Shown piece by piece: positions 23,913 through 33,033 of a stretch of DNA of 46,921 nt (position 1 is the first letter of the stretch; every line of letters starts with the position of its first letter). The DNA is from Amycolatopsis thermalba. Lineage in GTDB: Bacteria > Actinomycetota > Actinomycetes > Mycobacteriales > Pseudonocardiaceae. The translations under genes were made by a program, and so were the position numbers. The stretch covers positions 1 to 46,921 of the forward strand of contig NZ_PQHW01000050.1 of NCBI RefSeq assembly GCF_003385215.1, given 5' to 3'. The notes below the pieces were generated by a model, which was not told where the DNA came from, did no database searches, and worked only from the letters and a program-made list of their open reading frames with translations.

Positions 23913-24821
23913 ATGGAGCTGCGTCATCTGCGGTACTTCACCGCCGTGGCCGACACCTGCCACTTCGGGAAGGCCGCCGAGCGCCTGCACATGGCGCAGC
24001 CGGCCCTGTCGCACGCGATCCGGCAGCTGGAGGCCGAGCTGGGCGCGCCCCTGTTCACCCGCACCACCCGGCAGGTCCGGCTCACCCCGGCGGGTGAGTT
24101 CCTCCTGGCCGAGGCGCGCCGGGTGCTGGACACGGTCGAGGACAGCGTCCGCGGCGTGCGCCGCATCGCCGACGGCCGCCTGGGCCTGGTCCGGGTCGGG
24201 TTCACCGGCACCTCGGCGTTCTCGCACCTGCCGCGCATCGCCCGCGCGGTCAAGCGGGACCTGCCCGGGGTGGCCGTCGAGGTGCACGCGGACCTGCTCA
24301 CCCCGGCCCAGTGCGACGGGCTCCGCAACGGCGGCCTCGACCTGGCCGTGCTGCGCCCGCCCGCGCAGGGCGAGGACATCGAGCTGCACACCCTGGAGGT
24401 CGAGCCGCTGATCCTCGCCGTGCCCGCCGACCACCGGCTCGCGGTCGAGCCCGCGGTGTCGGTGGCCGACCTGCGCACGGAGGGGTTCATCAGCTACGCC
24501 GGCAAGGACTCCGTGGTCAACGACGCCGTCATGCGCAGCTGCCAGGCCGCCGGGTTCAGCCCGCGCCGCGAGCACGAAGCGGCCGGCACGGCGGTGCTGG
24601 TGGCGCTGGTCGCCGGCGGGCTCGGCGTCGCGGTGGTGCCCGCGTCGGCCCGCGCGCTGCCGCTGGCCGGGGTCGTGTTCCGCGACCTCGCCGACGCCGG
24701 CACGGTCGAACTCGCCCTCGCCTGGCGCCGCGACAACGACTCCCCGCTCGTCCGGTCGGTCCTCGACGTCCTCGAGGCCGCCCTCGCCCCGCAACCACAA
24801 GCATCCGAGGTCAGCCGATGA
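23913..24821 (+). CDS. LysR-type regulator of the ben/cat genes (CatR/BenM-like)
   Basis: A 302-residue LysR regulator. The N-terminal HTH is classic: MELRHLRYFTAVADTCHFGK, AAERLHMAQPALSHAI and LFTRTTRQVRLT. A periplasmic-binding-like effector domain follows. It sits between the divergent benA and the coupled catB, the usual position of CatR/BenM, which respond to cis,cis-muconate (and benzoate for BenM). ATG 23913 has GGAAGGAGG just upstream; an in-frame start at 23880 is less likely. The stop overlaps the catB ATG by 4 nt, so the regulator is co-expressed with the cat genes. Confidence 0.92.
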   Translation: MELRHLRYFTAVADTCHFGKAAERLHMAQPALSHAIRQLEAELGAPLFTRTTRQVRLTPAGEFLLAEARRVLDTVEDSVRGVRRIADGRLGLVRVGFTGTSAFSHLPRIARAVKRDLPGVAVEVHADLLTPAQCDGLRNGGLDLAVLRPPAQGEDIELHTLEVEPLILAVPADHRLAVEPAVSVADLRTEGFISYAGKDSVVNDAVMRSCQAAGFSPRREHEAAGTAVLVALVAGGLGVAVVPASARALPLAGVVFRDLADAGTVELALAWRRDNDSPLVRSVLDVLEAALAPQPQASEVSR

Positions 24822-25921
24822 AGATCACGCGCGTGGAGGCGATCCCGTTCGCCATCCCGTACCGCAAACCGCTCAAGTTCGCCTCCGGCGAGGTGCACGT
24901 GGCCGAGCACGTGCTGGTGCGGGTGCACACCGACGACGGGATCACCGGCGTGGCCGAGGCACCGCCGCGGCCGTTCACCTACGGCGAGACGCAGGCCGGG
25001 ATCATCGCGGTGATCGAGAAGATCTTCGCCCCGCAGGTGATCGGACTGACCCTGCTCGAACGCGAGACCATGGCCTCGCGCCTGGCACGCACGGTCGGCA
25101 ACCCGGCCGCGAAGGCGGCCATCGACATGGCCGTGTGGGACGCGCTCGGCCGCACCCTGGACGTGCAGGTCACCGAGCTGCTCGGCGGCTACACCGACCG
25201 GATGCGCGTGTCGCACATGCTCGGGTTCGACGAGCCGTCGGCGATGGTCGCCGAAGCCCAGCGCATGCGCGACGAGCACGGCATCACCACGTTCAAGGTC
25301 AAGGTCGGGCGCCGCCCGGTCTCCCTGGACACCGCCGTCGTGCGGGCCCTGCGCGAGGGCATGGGCGACGACGTCGAGTTGTACGTGGACGGCAACCGGG
25401 GCTGGACCGCCTCGGAGTCGGCCGTGGCCATGAAGGAGATGGCCGACCTCGGCCTGCTGTTCGCCGAGGAGCTGTGCCCGGCCGACGACGTGCTGGGCCG
25501 CCGCTGGCTGGTGTCGCAGCTGGACGTGCCGTTCATCGCCGACGAATCGGCCGTCACCCCGGCCGACGTGACCCGCGAGATCCTGGCCGGCTCGGCCACC
25601 GCGATCAGCATCAAGACCGCGCGCACCGGCTTCACCCACTCGCAGCGCGTGCACCACCTCGCCGAGGGACTGGGCCTGGAGGTCGTGATGGGCAACCAGA
25701 TCGACGGCCAGATCGGTTCGGTGTGCACCGTCGCGTTCGGCGCGTCCTACGCGCTCACCTCGCGGCGGGCGGGCGAGCTGTCCAACTTCCTCGACATGAG
25801 CGACGACCTGCTCACCGAACCGCTGGAGATCCACGACGGTGAGCTGCACATCCGGCCCGGCGCCGGGCTCGGGATCGAGATCGACCCGGCCAAGCTCGAA
25901 CGCTACCGCCAGGACCGCTGA
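24818..25921 (+). CDS. catB: Muconate cycloisomerase
   Basis: A 367-residue enolase-superfamily enzyme. Lys160-x-Lys162 (TFKVKVGR) is the catalytic motif on the second barrel strand. The metal ligands fit D191 (YVDGNRGW), E217 (FAEELCP) and D242 (IADESAV); K266 (ISIKTARTG) is the opposite Lys. It converts cis,cis-muconate to muconolactone in the catechol ortho-cleavage branch. ATG 24818 overlaps the LysR stop. Length is typical, and no damage is visible. Confidence 0.95.
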   Translation: MKITRVEAIPFAIPYRKPLKFASGEVHVAEHVLVRVHTDDGITGVAEAPPRPFTYGETQAGIIAVIEKIFAPQVIGLTLLERETMASRLARTVGNPAAKAAIDMAVWDALGRTLDVQVTELLGGYTDRMRVSHMLGFDEPSAMVAEAQRMRDEHGITTFKVKVGRRPVSLDTAVVRALREGMGDDVELYVDGNRGWTASESAVAMKEMADLGLLFAEELCPADDVLGRRWLVSQLDVPFIADESAVTPADVTREILAGSATAISIKTARTGFTHSQRVHHLAEGLGLEVVMGNQIDGQIGSVCTVAFGASYALTSRRAGELSNFLDMSDDLLTEPLEIHDGELHIRPGAGLGIEIDPAKLERYRQDR

Positions 25922-25957
25922 AACTTCCCCGGATATCAAGGAATCAAGGAGGATCCC

Positions 25958-26803
25958 ATGACCGCCACCCACCACGCTCCCGCGGCCGCCGAATCGGGTG
26001 CCAGCGCCACGCAGCGGTTCAAGACGGACAAGTTCGCCGCCGTGGCCGGCACCCCGAAGGAGCGGGTGTCGACGCTCGCCCGTGAGGTGCTGTCGGCGGT
26101 GCACGAGACGATCCGCAAGCACAAGGTCACCTACGACGAGTACAACGCGCTGAAGGCGTGGCTGATCCAGGTCGGCGAGGACGGCGAGTGGCCGCTGTTC
26201 CTGGACGTGTGGGTGGAGCACGTGGTGGAGGAGGTCGCCACCGCGCACCGCAAGGGCAACAAGGGCACGATCGAAGGCCCGTACTACGTGCCCGGCGCGC
26301 CCGAGCAGGGCTCGCGCGGCTCGGTGCCGATGCGCGCGGACGAGGGCGGCACGCCGCTGGTGTGGACCGGCACGGTCACCTCGGTCGATGGTACGCCGCT
26401 GAAGGACGCGAAGGTCGAGCTGTGGCACGCCGACGCCGACGGCCTGTACTCGCAGTTCGCGCCGGGCATCCCGGAGTGGAATCTGCGCGGCACCTTCTCG
26501 GTGGCGGAGGACGGCTCGTTCGAGATCCACACCGTGCGGCCCGCGCCGTACCAGATCCCGACCGACGGCGCGTGCGGCAAGCTCATCGCCGCCGCGGGCT
26601 GGCACGCGTGGCGCCCGGCGCACCTGCACGTCAAGGTGTCCGCGCCGGGCCACGAACTGCTGACCGCGCAGCTGTACTTCCCCGGCGACGAGCACAATGA
26701 GGACGACATCGCCTCGGCGGTCAAGCCGGAGCTGCTGCTGGACCCGAAACCGGGCGACGGCGGCGAGACGGTGTCCTACGGTTTCGTGCTCGACCCCGCT
26801 TGA
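25958..26803 (+). CDS. catA: Catechol 1,2-dioxygenase
   Basis: A 281-residue intradiol dioxygenase. The non-heme Fe(III) ligands are Y110 (EGPYYVPG), Y198 (APYQIPT), H222 and H224 (PAHLHVKVS). The helical N-terminal domain (about 20-100) forms the usual dimer and lipid-binding tunnel. It cleaves catechol between the hydroxyls to cis,cis-muconate, the substrate of catB upstream. AAGGAGG precedes ATG 25958. The 36-bp gap from catB suggests one transcript. Confidence 0.96.
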   Translation: MTATHHAPAAAESGASATQRFKTDKFAAVAGTPKERVSTLAREVLSAVHETIRKHKVTYDEYNALKAWLIQVGEDGEWPLFLDVWVEHVVEEVATAHRKGNKGTIEGPYYVPGAPEQGSRGSVPMRADEGGTPLVWTGTVTSVDGTPLKDAKVELWHADADGLYSQFAPGIPEWNLRGTFSVAEDGSFEIHTVRPAPYQIPTDGACGKLIAAAGWHAWRPAHLHVKVSAPGHELLTAQLYFPGDEHNEDDIASAVKPELLLDPKPGDGGETVSYGFVLDPA

Positions 26804-26824
26804 TCGTCTCTGGAGGACTCACCC

Positions 26825-27106
26825 ATGTTGTTCCACGTCCGGATGGATGTTCGGTTGCCGTCCGATATGGACCCGTCGGTGCGGGCGGACATCGTCGCCC
26901 GGGAGAAGGCGTACAGCCAGCAGCTGCAACGGGAGGGGAAGTGGCCGCACCTGTGGCGCATCGTGGGTGAGTACTCGAACATCTCGATCTTCGACGTGGG
27001 GTCGAACGACGAACTGCACGAGCTGTTGTCGGGGTTGCCGTTGTTCCCGTACATGGATATTCGGGTGATGCCGTTGGCTACGCATCCTTCCAAGGTGGTG
27101 GAGTAG
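26825..27106 (+). CDS. catC: Muconolactone delta-isomerase
   Basis: A 93-residue muconolactone isomerase, MLFHVRMDVRLPSDMDP onward, with the family segments GKWPHLWRIVGEYSN and LPLFPYMDIRVMPLATHPS. It turns muconolactone into 3-oxoadipate enol-lactone. A ribosome site (TGGAGG) precedes the ATG. It is the last gene of the lysR-catB-catA-catC unit; the next steps (enol-lactone hydrolase, CoA transferase, thiolase) are not in this window. Confidence 0.95.
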   Translation: MLFHVRMDVRLPSDMDPSVRADIVAREKAYSQQLQREGKWPHLWRIVGEYSNISIFDVGSNDELHELLSGLPLFPYMDIRVMPLATHPSKVVE

Positions 27107-27473
27107 GCGCTACGCGCGTATCTACTGCGCCGGCTTCGCTTCGCTACGCCCCGATCTGCCCCTCCCGAACCCGATCTTCAATTGTTCGGTTGCCGAGAAG
27201 TCGCGTCAAGGCGGGAAAGAGTACCTTGACCCGACTGCTCGGCAACCGATTTGGCTGGGGATCGGGTTGCGGGAGAGGGGTGGCTCGTGGGGGTTGGTGC
27301 TTTGCGTTGCCGGGTGGCGGTTTGTGACGCCCGGCAACGGCAGATGACCCACCTGCCGCCCAGCCCTCCCCCGCTCCCCTGCTCGGCCGTTGAAACAATG
27401 GAAAATCGGGGCGTAGCGGAGCGAAGCCGGCGCTGTCAGCCGCGCGCAGCGCAACCACCCGCGTAGCGGCTAC
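27103..27473. repeat. Nested inverted-repeat array between catC and the M14 gene
   Basis: The whole 367-bp convergent gap is built of inverted repeats. Outermost: 27103-27116 with 27460-27473 (13/14 match), touching both stop codons. Next: 27127-27155 with 27405-27433 (28/29 match). Inside: a hairpin with 25-bp arms 27187-27211 and 27224-27248 (23/25), extended by 27164-27176 with 27260-27273 (one bulge). A second hairpin is GTTGCCGGG (27306-27314) with CCCGGCAAC (27330-27338). I see no gene here. It probably acts as a bidirectional terminator; a defective miniature element is the alternative. Confidence 0.8.
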
Positions 27474-28838
27474 TCACCCAGCCACCTGCGAGGCAGCGGC
27501 GAGCACCGCTCCGTACTGCGTCGCCACCAGGTGGCGGATCGGGATCGTCCGGTAGTCGCCCAGCGCGGCGTCCTCGGCCAGCCACTCCGCGTGCCGGGCG
27601 GCCACCCGGTCCCGCGCGACCCGCACCGGCGGCCGCGTGTTCCCCACCGCCAGCTCACCGTCCAGCGCCCGCAACAGAATCCCCCCGTACCGCAACCGGA
27701 AACTGTGCGTCGCCTCCGCCAGGGACGCCACTTCGGCCACCGTCGCCGGGCGGTCGGCCTCCGGGGTTGTGCTGCGGGACCGGGCACTGCGCGCCCCGGC
27801 CGCCATCATCGTCGCGAAGGAGCGGCTCGCCCGCCAGAAGGGGGAGTCCGGCACCATCAGCGCCCCGGACACCGCCTCGATGGTGTCCGTCATCAGCGAC
27901 GACAGGTCCGCCACCGCCCGGGCGTGCGCGGCCAGCGCCGACGCGTACCCGATGCCGGCCGGGCTCTCGTCGTCCGCGGTGTCCGACGTCCAGTACGGCA
28001 GCTCGGTCACCAGCGTGAGCGCCCCGTACCGGCCCGCGTAGGACGCCGTGCTGTCGCCGGCCGAGTTGGTCCACGGCTCGCCCCGGCCGGTCAGGTAGTC
28101 GTAGGCCCGGCTGATCGACGTGCCCTGGAAGATCGCGTCGTCCAGCCGCACGATGTAGGGCGCCTCCGGCTCACCGCGGTCCAGCGGCAGCCCGGCGTGC
28201 CCGGGCAGCGCCTGCAACACCCGGTGCAGCGCGGGCTCGGGCCGGCTGAGGTAGTAGTAGACCCCGCCCAGCTCGCTGTTGTGCAGCGAGCACACCAGAT
28301 CCGGGCGGTCGGAGTCGATCAGCCGCATCAGCGCCTGCGTCTCCGGCAGCGCCGCGTCGAAGTAGGCGTCCTTGTAGTCCAGCGGGAACGTCCACTCGAC
28401 CTGGTCGGGACCGGCCGGGCGGTAGAAGTGCCGCGCGTAGTGCTCCCGGGTGAACGGGCCGGCCAGCCAGCCCTCGTTGAGCCGCAGCCCGTCCGGGTCG
28501 ATGCACGCGATGATCCGCCACCGGTGCCGCAGCCGCGCCCGCAGCCCGGGATCGGCGCACAGCCGCTCGGCCAGGTGCAGCGCGGTGAGCCCGCCGATGG
28601 GCTCGTTGGGGTGCGGCAGGCCGAAGACCAGCGCGGTGGGATCGCCCGGCTCGCCGTCGATCGTCAGGCACAGCAGCGGCTCGCCGTGCCGGGACGTGCC
28701 CACGCGCTGGAGCGTCGCGATCTCGCCGTAGCCCGCGGCGAGCCCGCGCAACCGGCGGTGCAGCTCGTCGACGCCCGCGAACGCCGGGTGGTCTCCTACT
28801 TCGTCGATCTCCTTGACCAGCCATTCCGGCAGCGCCAC
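27474..28838 (-). CDS. M14-family zinc carboxypeptidase-like protein
   Basis: A 454-residue metallopeptidase. Zinc ligands are visible as H-x2-E in GLPHPNEPIGG and a later His in SLHNSELGG; the general-base Glu is probably in TELPYW. The N-terminal 330 residues form the catalytic domain, with a helical tail after it. No signal peptide is evident, so it is probably cytoplasmic. GTG 28838 follows GAGGAGG. Family members remove C-terminal residues or deacylate amino-acid conjugates; the substrate here is unknown. It is convergent with catC across the inverted-repeat array. Confidence 0.88.
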   Translation of the reverse strand: MALPEWLVKEIDEVGDHPAFAGVDELHRRLRGLAAGYGEIATLQRVGTSRHGEPLLCLTIDGEPGDPTALVFGLPHPNEPIGGLTALHLAERLCADPGLRARLRHRWRIIACIDPDGLRLNEGWLAGPFTREHYARHFYRPAGPDQVEWTFPLDYKDAYFDAALPETQALMRLIDSDRPDLVCSLHNSELGGVYYYLSRPEPALHRVLQALPGHAGLPLDRGEPEAPYIVRLDDAIFQGTSISRAYDYLTGRGEPWTNSAGDSTASYAGRYGALTLVTELPYWTSDTADDESPAGIGYASALAAHARAVADLSSLMTDTIEAVSGALMVPDSPFWRASRSFATMMAAGARSARSRSTTPEADRPATVAEVASLAEATHSFRLRYGGILLRALDGELAVGNTRPPVRVARDRVAARHAEWLAEDAALGDYRTIPIRHLVATQYGAVLAAASQVAG

Positions 28839-29030
28839 GGGCCCCCTCCTCGTCCGTCGTTTCGTGCTCGGTCCAGTTCATCCGAATGTGTCGCGGCGGG
28901 CGAGAGCCGACCAGGCGAAACGAGTGGAGCGTCACGTGGTACCGAGGTCGCCGGCCACCTGGTCCAGCTTCACGCGGATCCGGGCGACGGCGATCTCTCG
29001 TCCGCCAGCGGAGTGATCCAGGTCACGCGC

Positions 29031-29057
29031 TGTCACGCTCCGCGGGGCCGCTTTGTC
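29031..29057 (+). promoter_or_regulatory. Candidate ECF41-type promoter
   Basis: TGTCACG (29031-29037), 16 nt, then TGTC (29054-29057) fits the ECF41 sigma-factor consensus TGTCACA-N16-CGTC with one change in each half. It ends 30 bp before the flavoprotein start. ECF41 regulons often include flavin- or NAD-dependent oxidoreductases, which suits the downstream gene. No ECF41 sigma gene is in the window. The rest of 28839-29087 shows nothing else I can support. Confidence 0.55.
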
Positions 29058-29087
29058 TGATGGTCGACCCCCTGGAAAGGAGACACC

Positions 29088-30263
29088 ATGAGCGGCAACA
29101 CCGAAGTGGTCGTGATCGGCGGCGGTTATGCCGGAGTCATGGCCGCGAACCGGCTGACCCAGCGCGCCGACGTGACCGTCACCGTGGTCAACCCGCGCCC
29201 GGAGTTCGTCGACCGGGTCCGCCTGCACCAGCTCGTCGGCGGCACGCACCCCGCGGTCGTCGGCTACCGCAAGATCCTGCGTGAGGGCATCCGGCTGGTG
29301 GTGGACACCGCGACGCGGATCGACACCGCCCAGCGGAGCGTGACCCTCGCCGGTGGCGGCACGATCGGCTACGACTACCTGGTCTACGCGGTGGGCAGCG
29401 GCAGCGCGGACCCGAGCGTGCCGGGCGCGGCCGAGTTCGCCCACCCGCTCGCCACGCTCGAAGAAGCCGAGCGCGCCCGGCCGCTCGTCGAAGCCGCCGC
29501 CGAGCTGACGATCGTCGGCGCCGGCCCGACCGGCATCGAGACCGCCGCCGAACTGGCCGGGCGGGGCCGCGCCGTGACGCTGGTCTGCGGCGGCGAGCTC
29601 GGCCCGTACCTGCACCCGCGTGGACGGCGGTCGGTCGCCCGGCGGCTCGCGAAGCTGGGGGTGACCGTCCTCGAAGGACCCGCGGTGACCGCGGTGACCC
29701 GCGACGCCGTCCAGCTCAGCGACGGCCGCACCCTCACCTCCGGCGTGACCCTGTGGACCGCCGGGTTCGGTGTGCCCGGCCTCGCCGCCCGCAGCGGCCT
29801 GACCACCGACGCGCTGGGCCGCCTGCTCACCGACGAGACCCTGACCAGTGTGGACGACGAGCGCATCGTCGCGGCCGGGGATTCGGCGGCGCCCTCGGGC
29901 CTGCCGGTCCGGATGAGCTGCCAGGCCGCGGTGCAGGTGGGCCCGCAGGCCGCCCAGACGGTCCTGGCCCGGATCGCGGGCACCGAGCCCGCCCCGATCG
30001 ACGTCGGGTTCGCCGGGCAGTGCATCAGCCTGGGCCGTCGCCACGGCATCTTCCAGTTCTCGACGAAGGACGACACCGCGAAGGCCTCCTACCTCGGCGG
30101 CCGGCTCGGCGCGGTGGTGAAGGAGGTCATCTGCCGGAGCATCGTGTGGCAGATGGGCTACGAGGCGCGCCACCCGGGCAAGCGGAAGTGGTGGGCCACG
30201 GACGACAAGCGCCGCCGTCTGGTGCGGGACGGGGCGCCGGCCGCCCTGGACCGAGCGGCCTGA
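29088..30263 (+). CDS. NAD(P)/FAD-dependent oxidoreductase (NDH-2-like)
   Basis: A 391-residue pyridine-nucleotide-disulfide-type flavoprotein. The FAD-binding motif is VVVIGGGYAGVMAANRL; the NAD(P) motif is ELTIVGAGPTGIETAAEL; a second FAD contact is in RIVAAGDSAAP. No redox-active Cys pair is seen, so it is closer to type II NADH dehydrogenases or ferredoxin-reductase-like enzymes than to disulfide reductases. AAAGGAGA precedes ATG 29088. It is a single gene, probably driven by the ECF41-like promoter upstream. The electron acceptor is unknown. Confidence 0.9.
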   Translation: MSGNTEVVVIGGGYAGVMAANRLTQRADVTVTVVNPRPEFVDRVRLHQLVGGTHPAVVGYRKILREGIRLVVDTATRIDTAQRSVTLAGGGTIGYDYLVYAVGSGSADPSVPGAAEFAHPLATLEEAERARPLVEAAAELTIVGAGPTGIETAAELAGRGRAVTLVCGGELGPYLHPRGRRSVARRLAKLGVTVLEGPAVTAVTRDAVQLSDGRTLTSGVTLWTAGFGVPGLAARSGLTTDALGRLLTDETLTSVDDERIVAAGDSAAPSGLPVRMSCQAAVQVGPQAAQTVLARIAGTEPAPIDVGFAGQCISLGRRHGIFQFSTKDDTAKASYLGGRLGAVVKEVICRSIVWQMGYEARHPGKRKWWATDDKRRRLVRDGAPAALDRAA

Positions 30264-30283
30264 CGCCGTGCCGGTACCCGGCC

Positions 30284-30764
30284 TCAGGCGACGCGGACGA
30301 CGTCCCGCGCCACGGCCGGGTACCGCGCCAGCACCTCCGGATCGTGCCCGGGCAGCACGACGCCGCCCAGTTCGCGGATCCGGTCGAACGCGCCGTAGAC
30401 CCCGGGCATCGAGTGCAGCAGCGGCGCGGGCCGGTCGTCGTCGAGGTTCTCGTGGAAGTGGCCGGCGTCCGAGGCCACCACGACCGGCCCGGCGGCGGTC
30501 GCGACGCGCGACGATCTGCATCCCGGCCGTGTGCCCGCCCACGAGGTGCACGCTCAGCCCGGGCCGGACCTCCACATCTCCGTCCACTTCGGACAACCGG
30601 TCGCCGCGGAGTGGTCCAGCGCCCACGGTCCGGTCCAGTAGTCCAGCTCCCGCCGCGGCGACCACGATCGAGGCCAGCAGCTCGGTCGGCCGCCCGAGGA
30701 AGTGCTGTCCGCGGGTGCCGTTCCGGCGGCCGTAGCAGAGGGCGTGGACCTCGTACTCGCTCAC
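30284..30764 (-). pseudogene. Decayed MBL-fold hydrolase (AHL-lactonase-like family)
   Basis: The N-terminus (GTG 30764; VSEYEVHALCYGRRNGTRG, then HFLGRPTELL) and C-terminus (VASDAGHFHENL, VVLPGHDPEVLARYP) belong to one metallo-beta-lactamase-fold hydrolase. The middle is missing, including the essential H-x-H-x-D-H zinc motif. The frame breaks by +1 near 30515, after HTAGMQIV. An intact protein of this type is about 250-280 residues. Its start overlapped the end of the upstream transporter gene (GTGA), so the two were once coupled; both are now dead. Confidence 0.82.
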
Positions 30765-32010
30765 CGCACAGCGCCCACCGGCTCCGCCGGAGCGGTTTCC
30801 TCGATGCCCAGCCGCGCGGTCGGGACGCGGTAGGTCTCCCGCGCGGTGGCCACGGCGATCACGTTGACCAGGCACAGCGCCGCGGTGAAGATCGCCACGC
30901 CGAGCCACGCGCCGGTGCCGTCACCGGCGACCGCGGCGGCCACGGTCGGCAGGAAGCCGCTGATGGCGAACCCGATCTGGGTGCCGATCGCGGTAACGGA
31001 CAGCCGCACGCGGGCCGGGAACATCTCGCCGTAGAAGGCGGGCTACACCGCGCTGGTGGCGGTGTAGACGACGCCGAACAGGACGATGCCGACGGCGAAG
31101 ATCAGCCCCCAGCTGCCGGCCGCGATGGCGCCGAGGTAGGCGAAGATCAGCACCGCGCAGCCCAGCGAACCGGCGATGAACAGCGGCTTGCGGCCGACCC
31201 GGTCGGCGAGCCTCGCCCACAGCGGGATCGAGACGACGGCGGCGACGTTGGCGAGCACGCGATGAGCGCCGCGACGATCACCCGTAGCACGTCGGCCCAG
31301 TGCTCGCGCAGCAGCACGATCAGCGGCAGCTTGGTGACCTCGCCGGTGCGGACCTCCTGCTCGAAGACCGGGGTCTCCTCGACCGTGCGGCGCACCGGGT
31401 AGCCGACGAGAACCCATCAGCGCGCTGCCCCAGAACGGCACGCGCCACCCCAGGACAGGAGTGCGTCCTGCGGCAGCGCGGCGACCGGGAGGCACGCGGC
31501 GGTGGCGACGATCTGCCCGGCCTGGGTGCCGCTGAGGGTGAAGCTGGTGTAGTAGGCGCGCTGGTTCTCCGGCGCGTGTTCCAGCGGCATCGAGTTCGCG
31601 CTCGCCTGCTCGCCGCCCGCGGACAGCCCCTGCAGCAGCCGCAGCGCGACGAGCATGACCGGCGCGGCGACCCCGGCGGTCTGGTAGCCGGGCAGGCAGC
31701 CGACCAGCACCGTGGACACGCCCATCAGGAGCAGGGTGAGCACGAGCACCCGCTTGCGCCCGAACCGGTCGCCGAGGTGGCCGAGCAGGATCGCGCCCAA
31801 CGGCCGCGACACGTACCCGACGCCGAAGGTGGACAGGGCCAGCAACGTGCCGGTCGCCGGGTCCGAGACCGGGAAGAAGATCTTGCCGAACACCAGCGCC
31901 GCGGCCGTGCCGTAGATGAAGAAGGCGTAGTACTCCAGAGCGCTGCCGACCCAGGCGGCGAATGCCGCCTGCCGCGGACGCGCCCTGTCGGCACCCGGCT
32001 GAGCCACCAC
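30761..32010 (-). pseudogene. Decayed MHS-family (metabolite:H+ symporter) MFS transporter
   Basis: Pieces of one transporter are readable in order on the minus strand. They are AAFAAWVGSALEYYAFFIYG through YYTSFTLSGTQAGQIVA; VRRTVEETPVFEQEVRTGE; LANVAAVVSIPLWARLADRV to VVYTATSAV; and PAFYGEMFPARVRLSVTAIG to the end. Frameshifts lie near 31450, 31410 and 31258, and an in-frame TAG at 31043-31045 replaces a likely Tyr codon (TSAV-stop-PAFYG). The start is taken as GTG 32010 or 32007. Four lesions make sequencing error unlikely. The gene was translationally coupled to the equally decayed MBL gene. Confidence 0.88.
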
Positions 32011-32189
32011 GTCGTGCTCGCTCTCAATGGACCAAATGGTTAATTGCTGACCCTGAGGAGTTCCGCCGCGGTTGTGGCACCAGTCACACGGATGGGTGAG
32101 TAGTTTGGGATCATGACCACGGACATTGCGTCCGACGACGACGGAGAACCCGGAACCGGTTCGCCGGCTCATGCCTCGCCGTCGTCGCC

Positions 32190-32945
32190 GTGATCGGCGT
32201 GGTCCTGACGGGAGCGATCGGGGGCGATCTCTCCGGCAGCGAGACCGGCGTCGCGCTGGCGATCGCCATCCTGCTGTCCGCGGCGGCCGTCCTCCTGGCG
32301 ACCGAGGCCGTCCACTGGCACAGGTTCGCCAGGGCCCGCGTGCGGGAACTGCTGGAGCACGGAACGCGCGTCCCGGCCACCGTCGTGACGGCGCCGCATC
32401 CGCGCCGGGGAGACGCGACGATCGAAGTCACCTACCCGGTCGGGGACACCCGCCGCGCCGCGGTGATCAAGCTCAGCACCGGGCAGCGGTTCGAGGTGTA
32501 CCAACAGGTCCTGGTCGCCTACGACCCCGCGGACCCCGCTCGCGTCCGCACCCTCGACGACGAGAACGACGATCCCGTCCGGTCCTTCTGGAACCTCGTC
32601 CCGCTGCTGGCCGGGCTCGCCGGCACGCCGGTCGCCGCGTTCGCGGCGGCGAGCTGGGCCCGCAGGTACTGGTCGGTGCGCCGCACCGGGTGGCACCCGG
32701 CGTCGGTCGTGGTGACCCCGGTCGGGCGGGTGTTCGCGAACTACGCCGAGGGCGGTGGGATCGAGCTGAGCGGAGACCTGTCGAGCCGCCGGCCGACGCG
32801 CTTCGCGAGCGCCGGGCCGCAGCCGGCCTGGATCGGCGGCGAAGGCACCTGGATGACCGTGTTGTTCCCCCGTGACGGCGGGAAGAGCCGGTACGCCGTC
32901 CCGGCACGGGCGAGCACACCGCTGCTGCCCGCCCGCGCGCGCTGA
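32190..32945 (+). CDS. DUF3592-like membrane protein, start doubtful
   Basis: A 251-residue ORF from GTG 32190 with two N-terminal hydrophobic stretches (VIGVVLTGAIGG; ALAIAILLSAAAVLLA). A DUF3592-like segment follows (GTRVPATVVTAPHPRRGDAT to VLVAYDPADPARVRTL), then another hydrophobic stretch near 145-165. No ribosome site precedes the GTG. A better start, ATG 32113 (MTTDIASDDDGEPG), is in a different frame that ends at 32190, so a one-base frameshift near 32160 may have damaged the N-terminus. The function is unknown. 32011-32189 holds no other gene I can support. Confidence 0.6.
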   Translation: MIGVVLTGAIGGDLSGSETGVALAIAILLSAAAVLLATEAVHWHRFARARVRELLEHGTRVPATVVTAPHPRRGDATIEVTYPVGDTRRAAVIKLSTGQRFEVYQQVLVAYDPADPARVRTLDDENDDPVRSFWNLVPLLAGLAGTPVAAFAAASWARRYWSVRRTGWHPASVVVTPVGRVFANYAEGGGIELSGDLSSRRPTRFASAGPQPAWIGGEGTWMTVLFPRDGGKSRYAVPARASTPLLPARAR

Positions 32946-33033
32946 TTCACCCGAAGGGAGGAGCCGGCTGCTGTATCAGGTCGCGCTCCGGGTGCGTCCT
33001 GATAGGCAGGAACTCCCGCCAGGACGGTGAGCT

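Noticed and set aside
27144-27458. 104-codon minus-strand ORF inside the inverted-repeat array
   Set aside because: Its composition follows the repeats, it has no domain, and the DNA is better explained as secondary structure.
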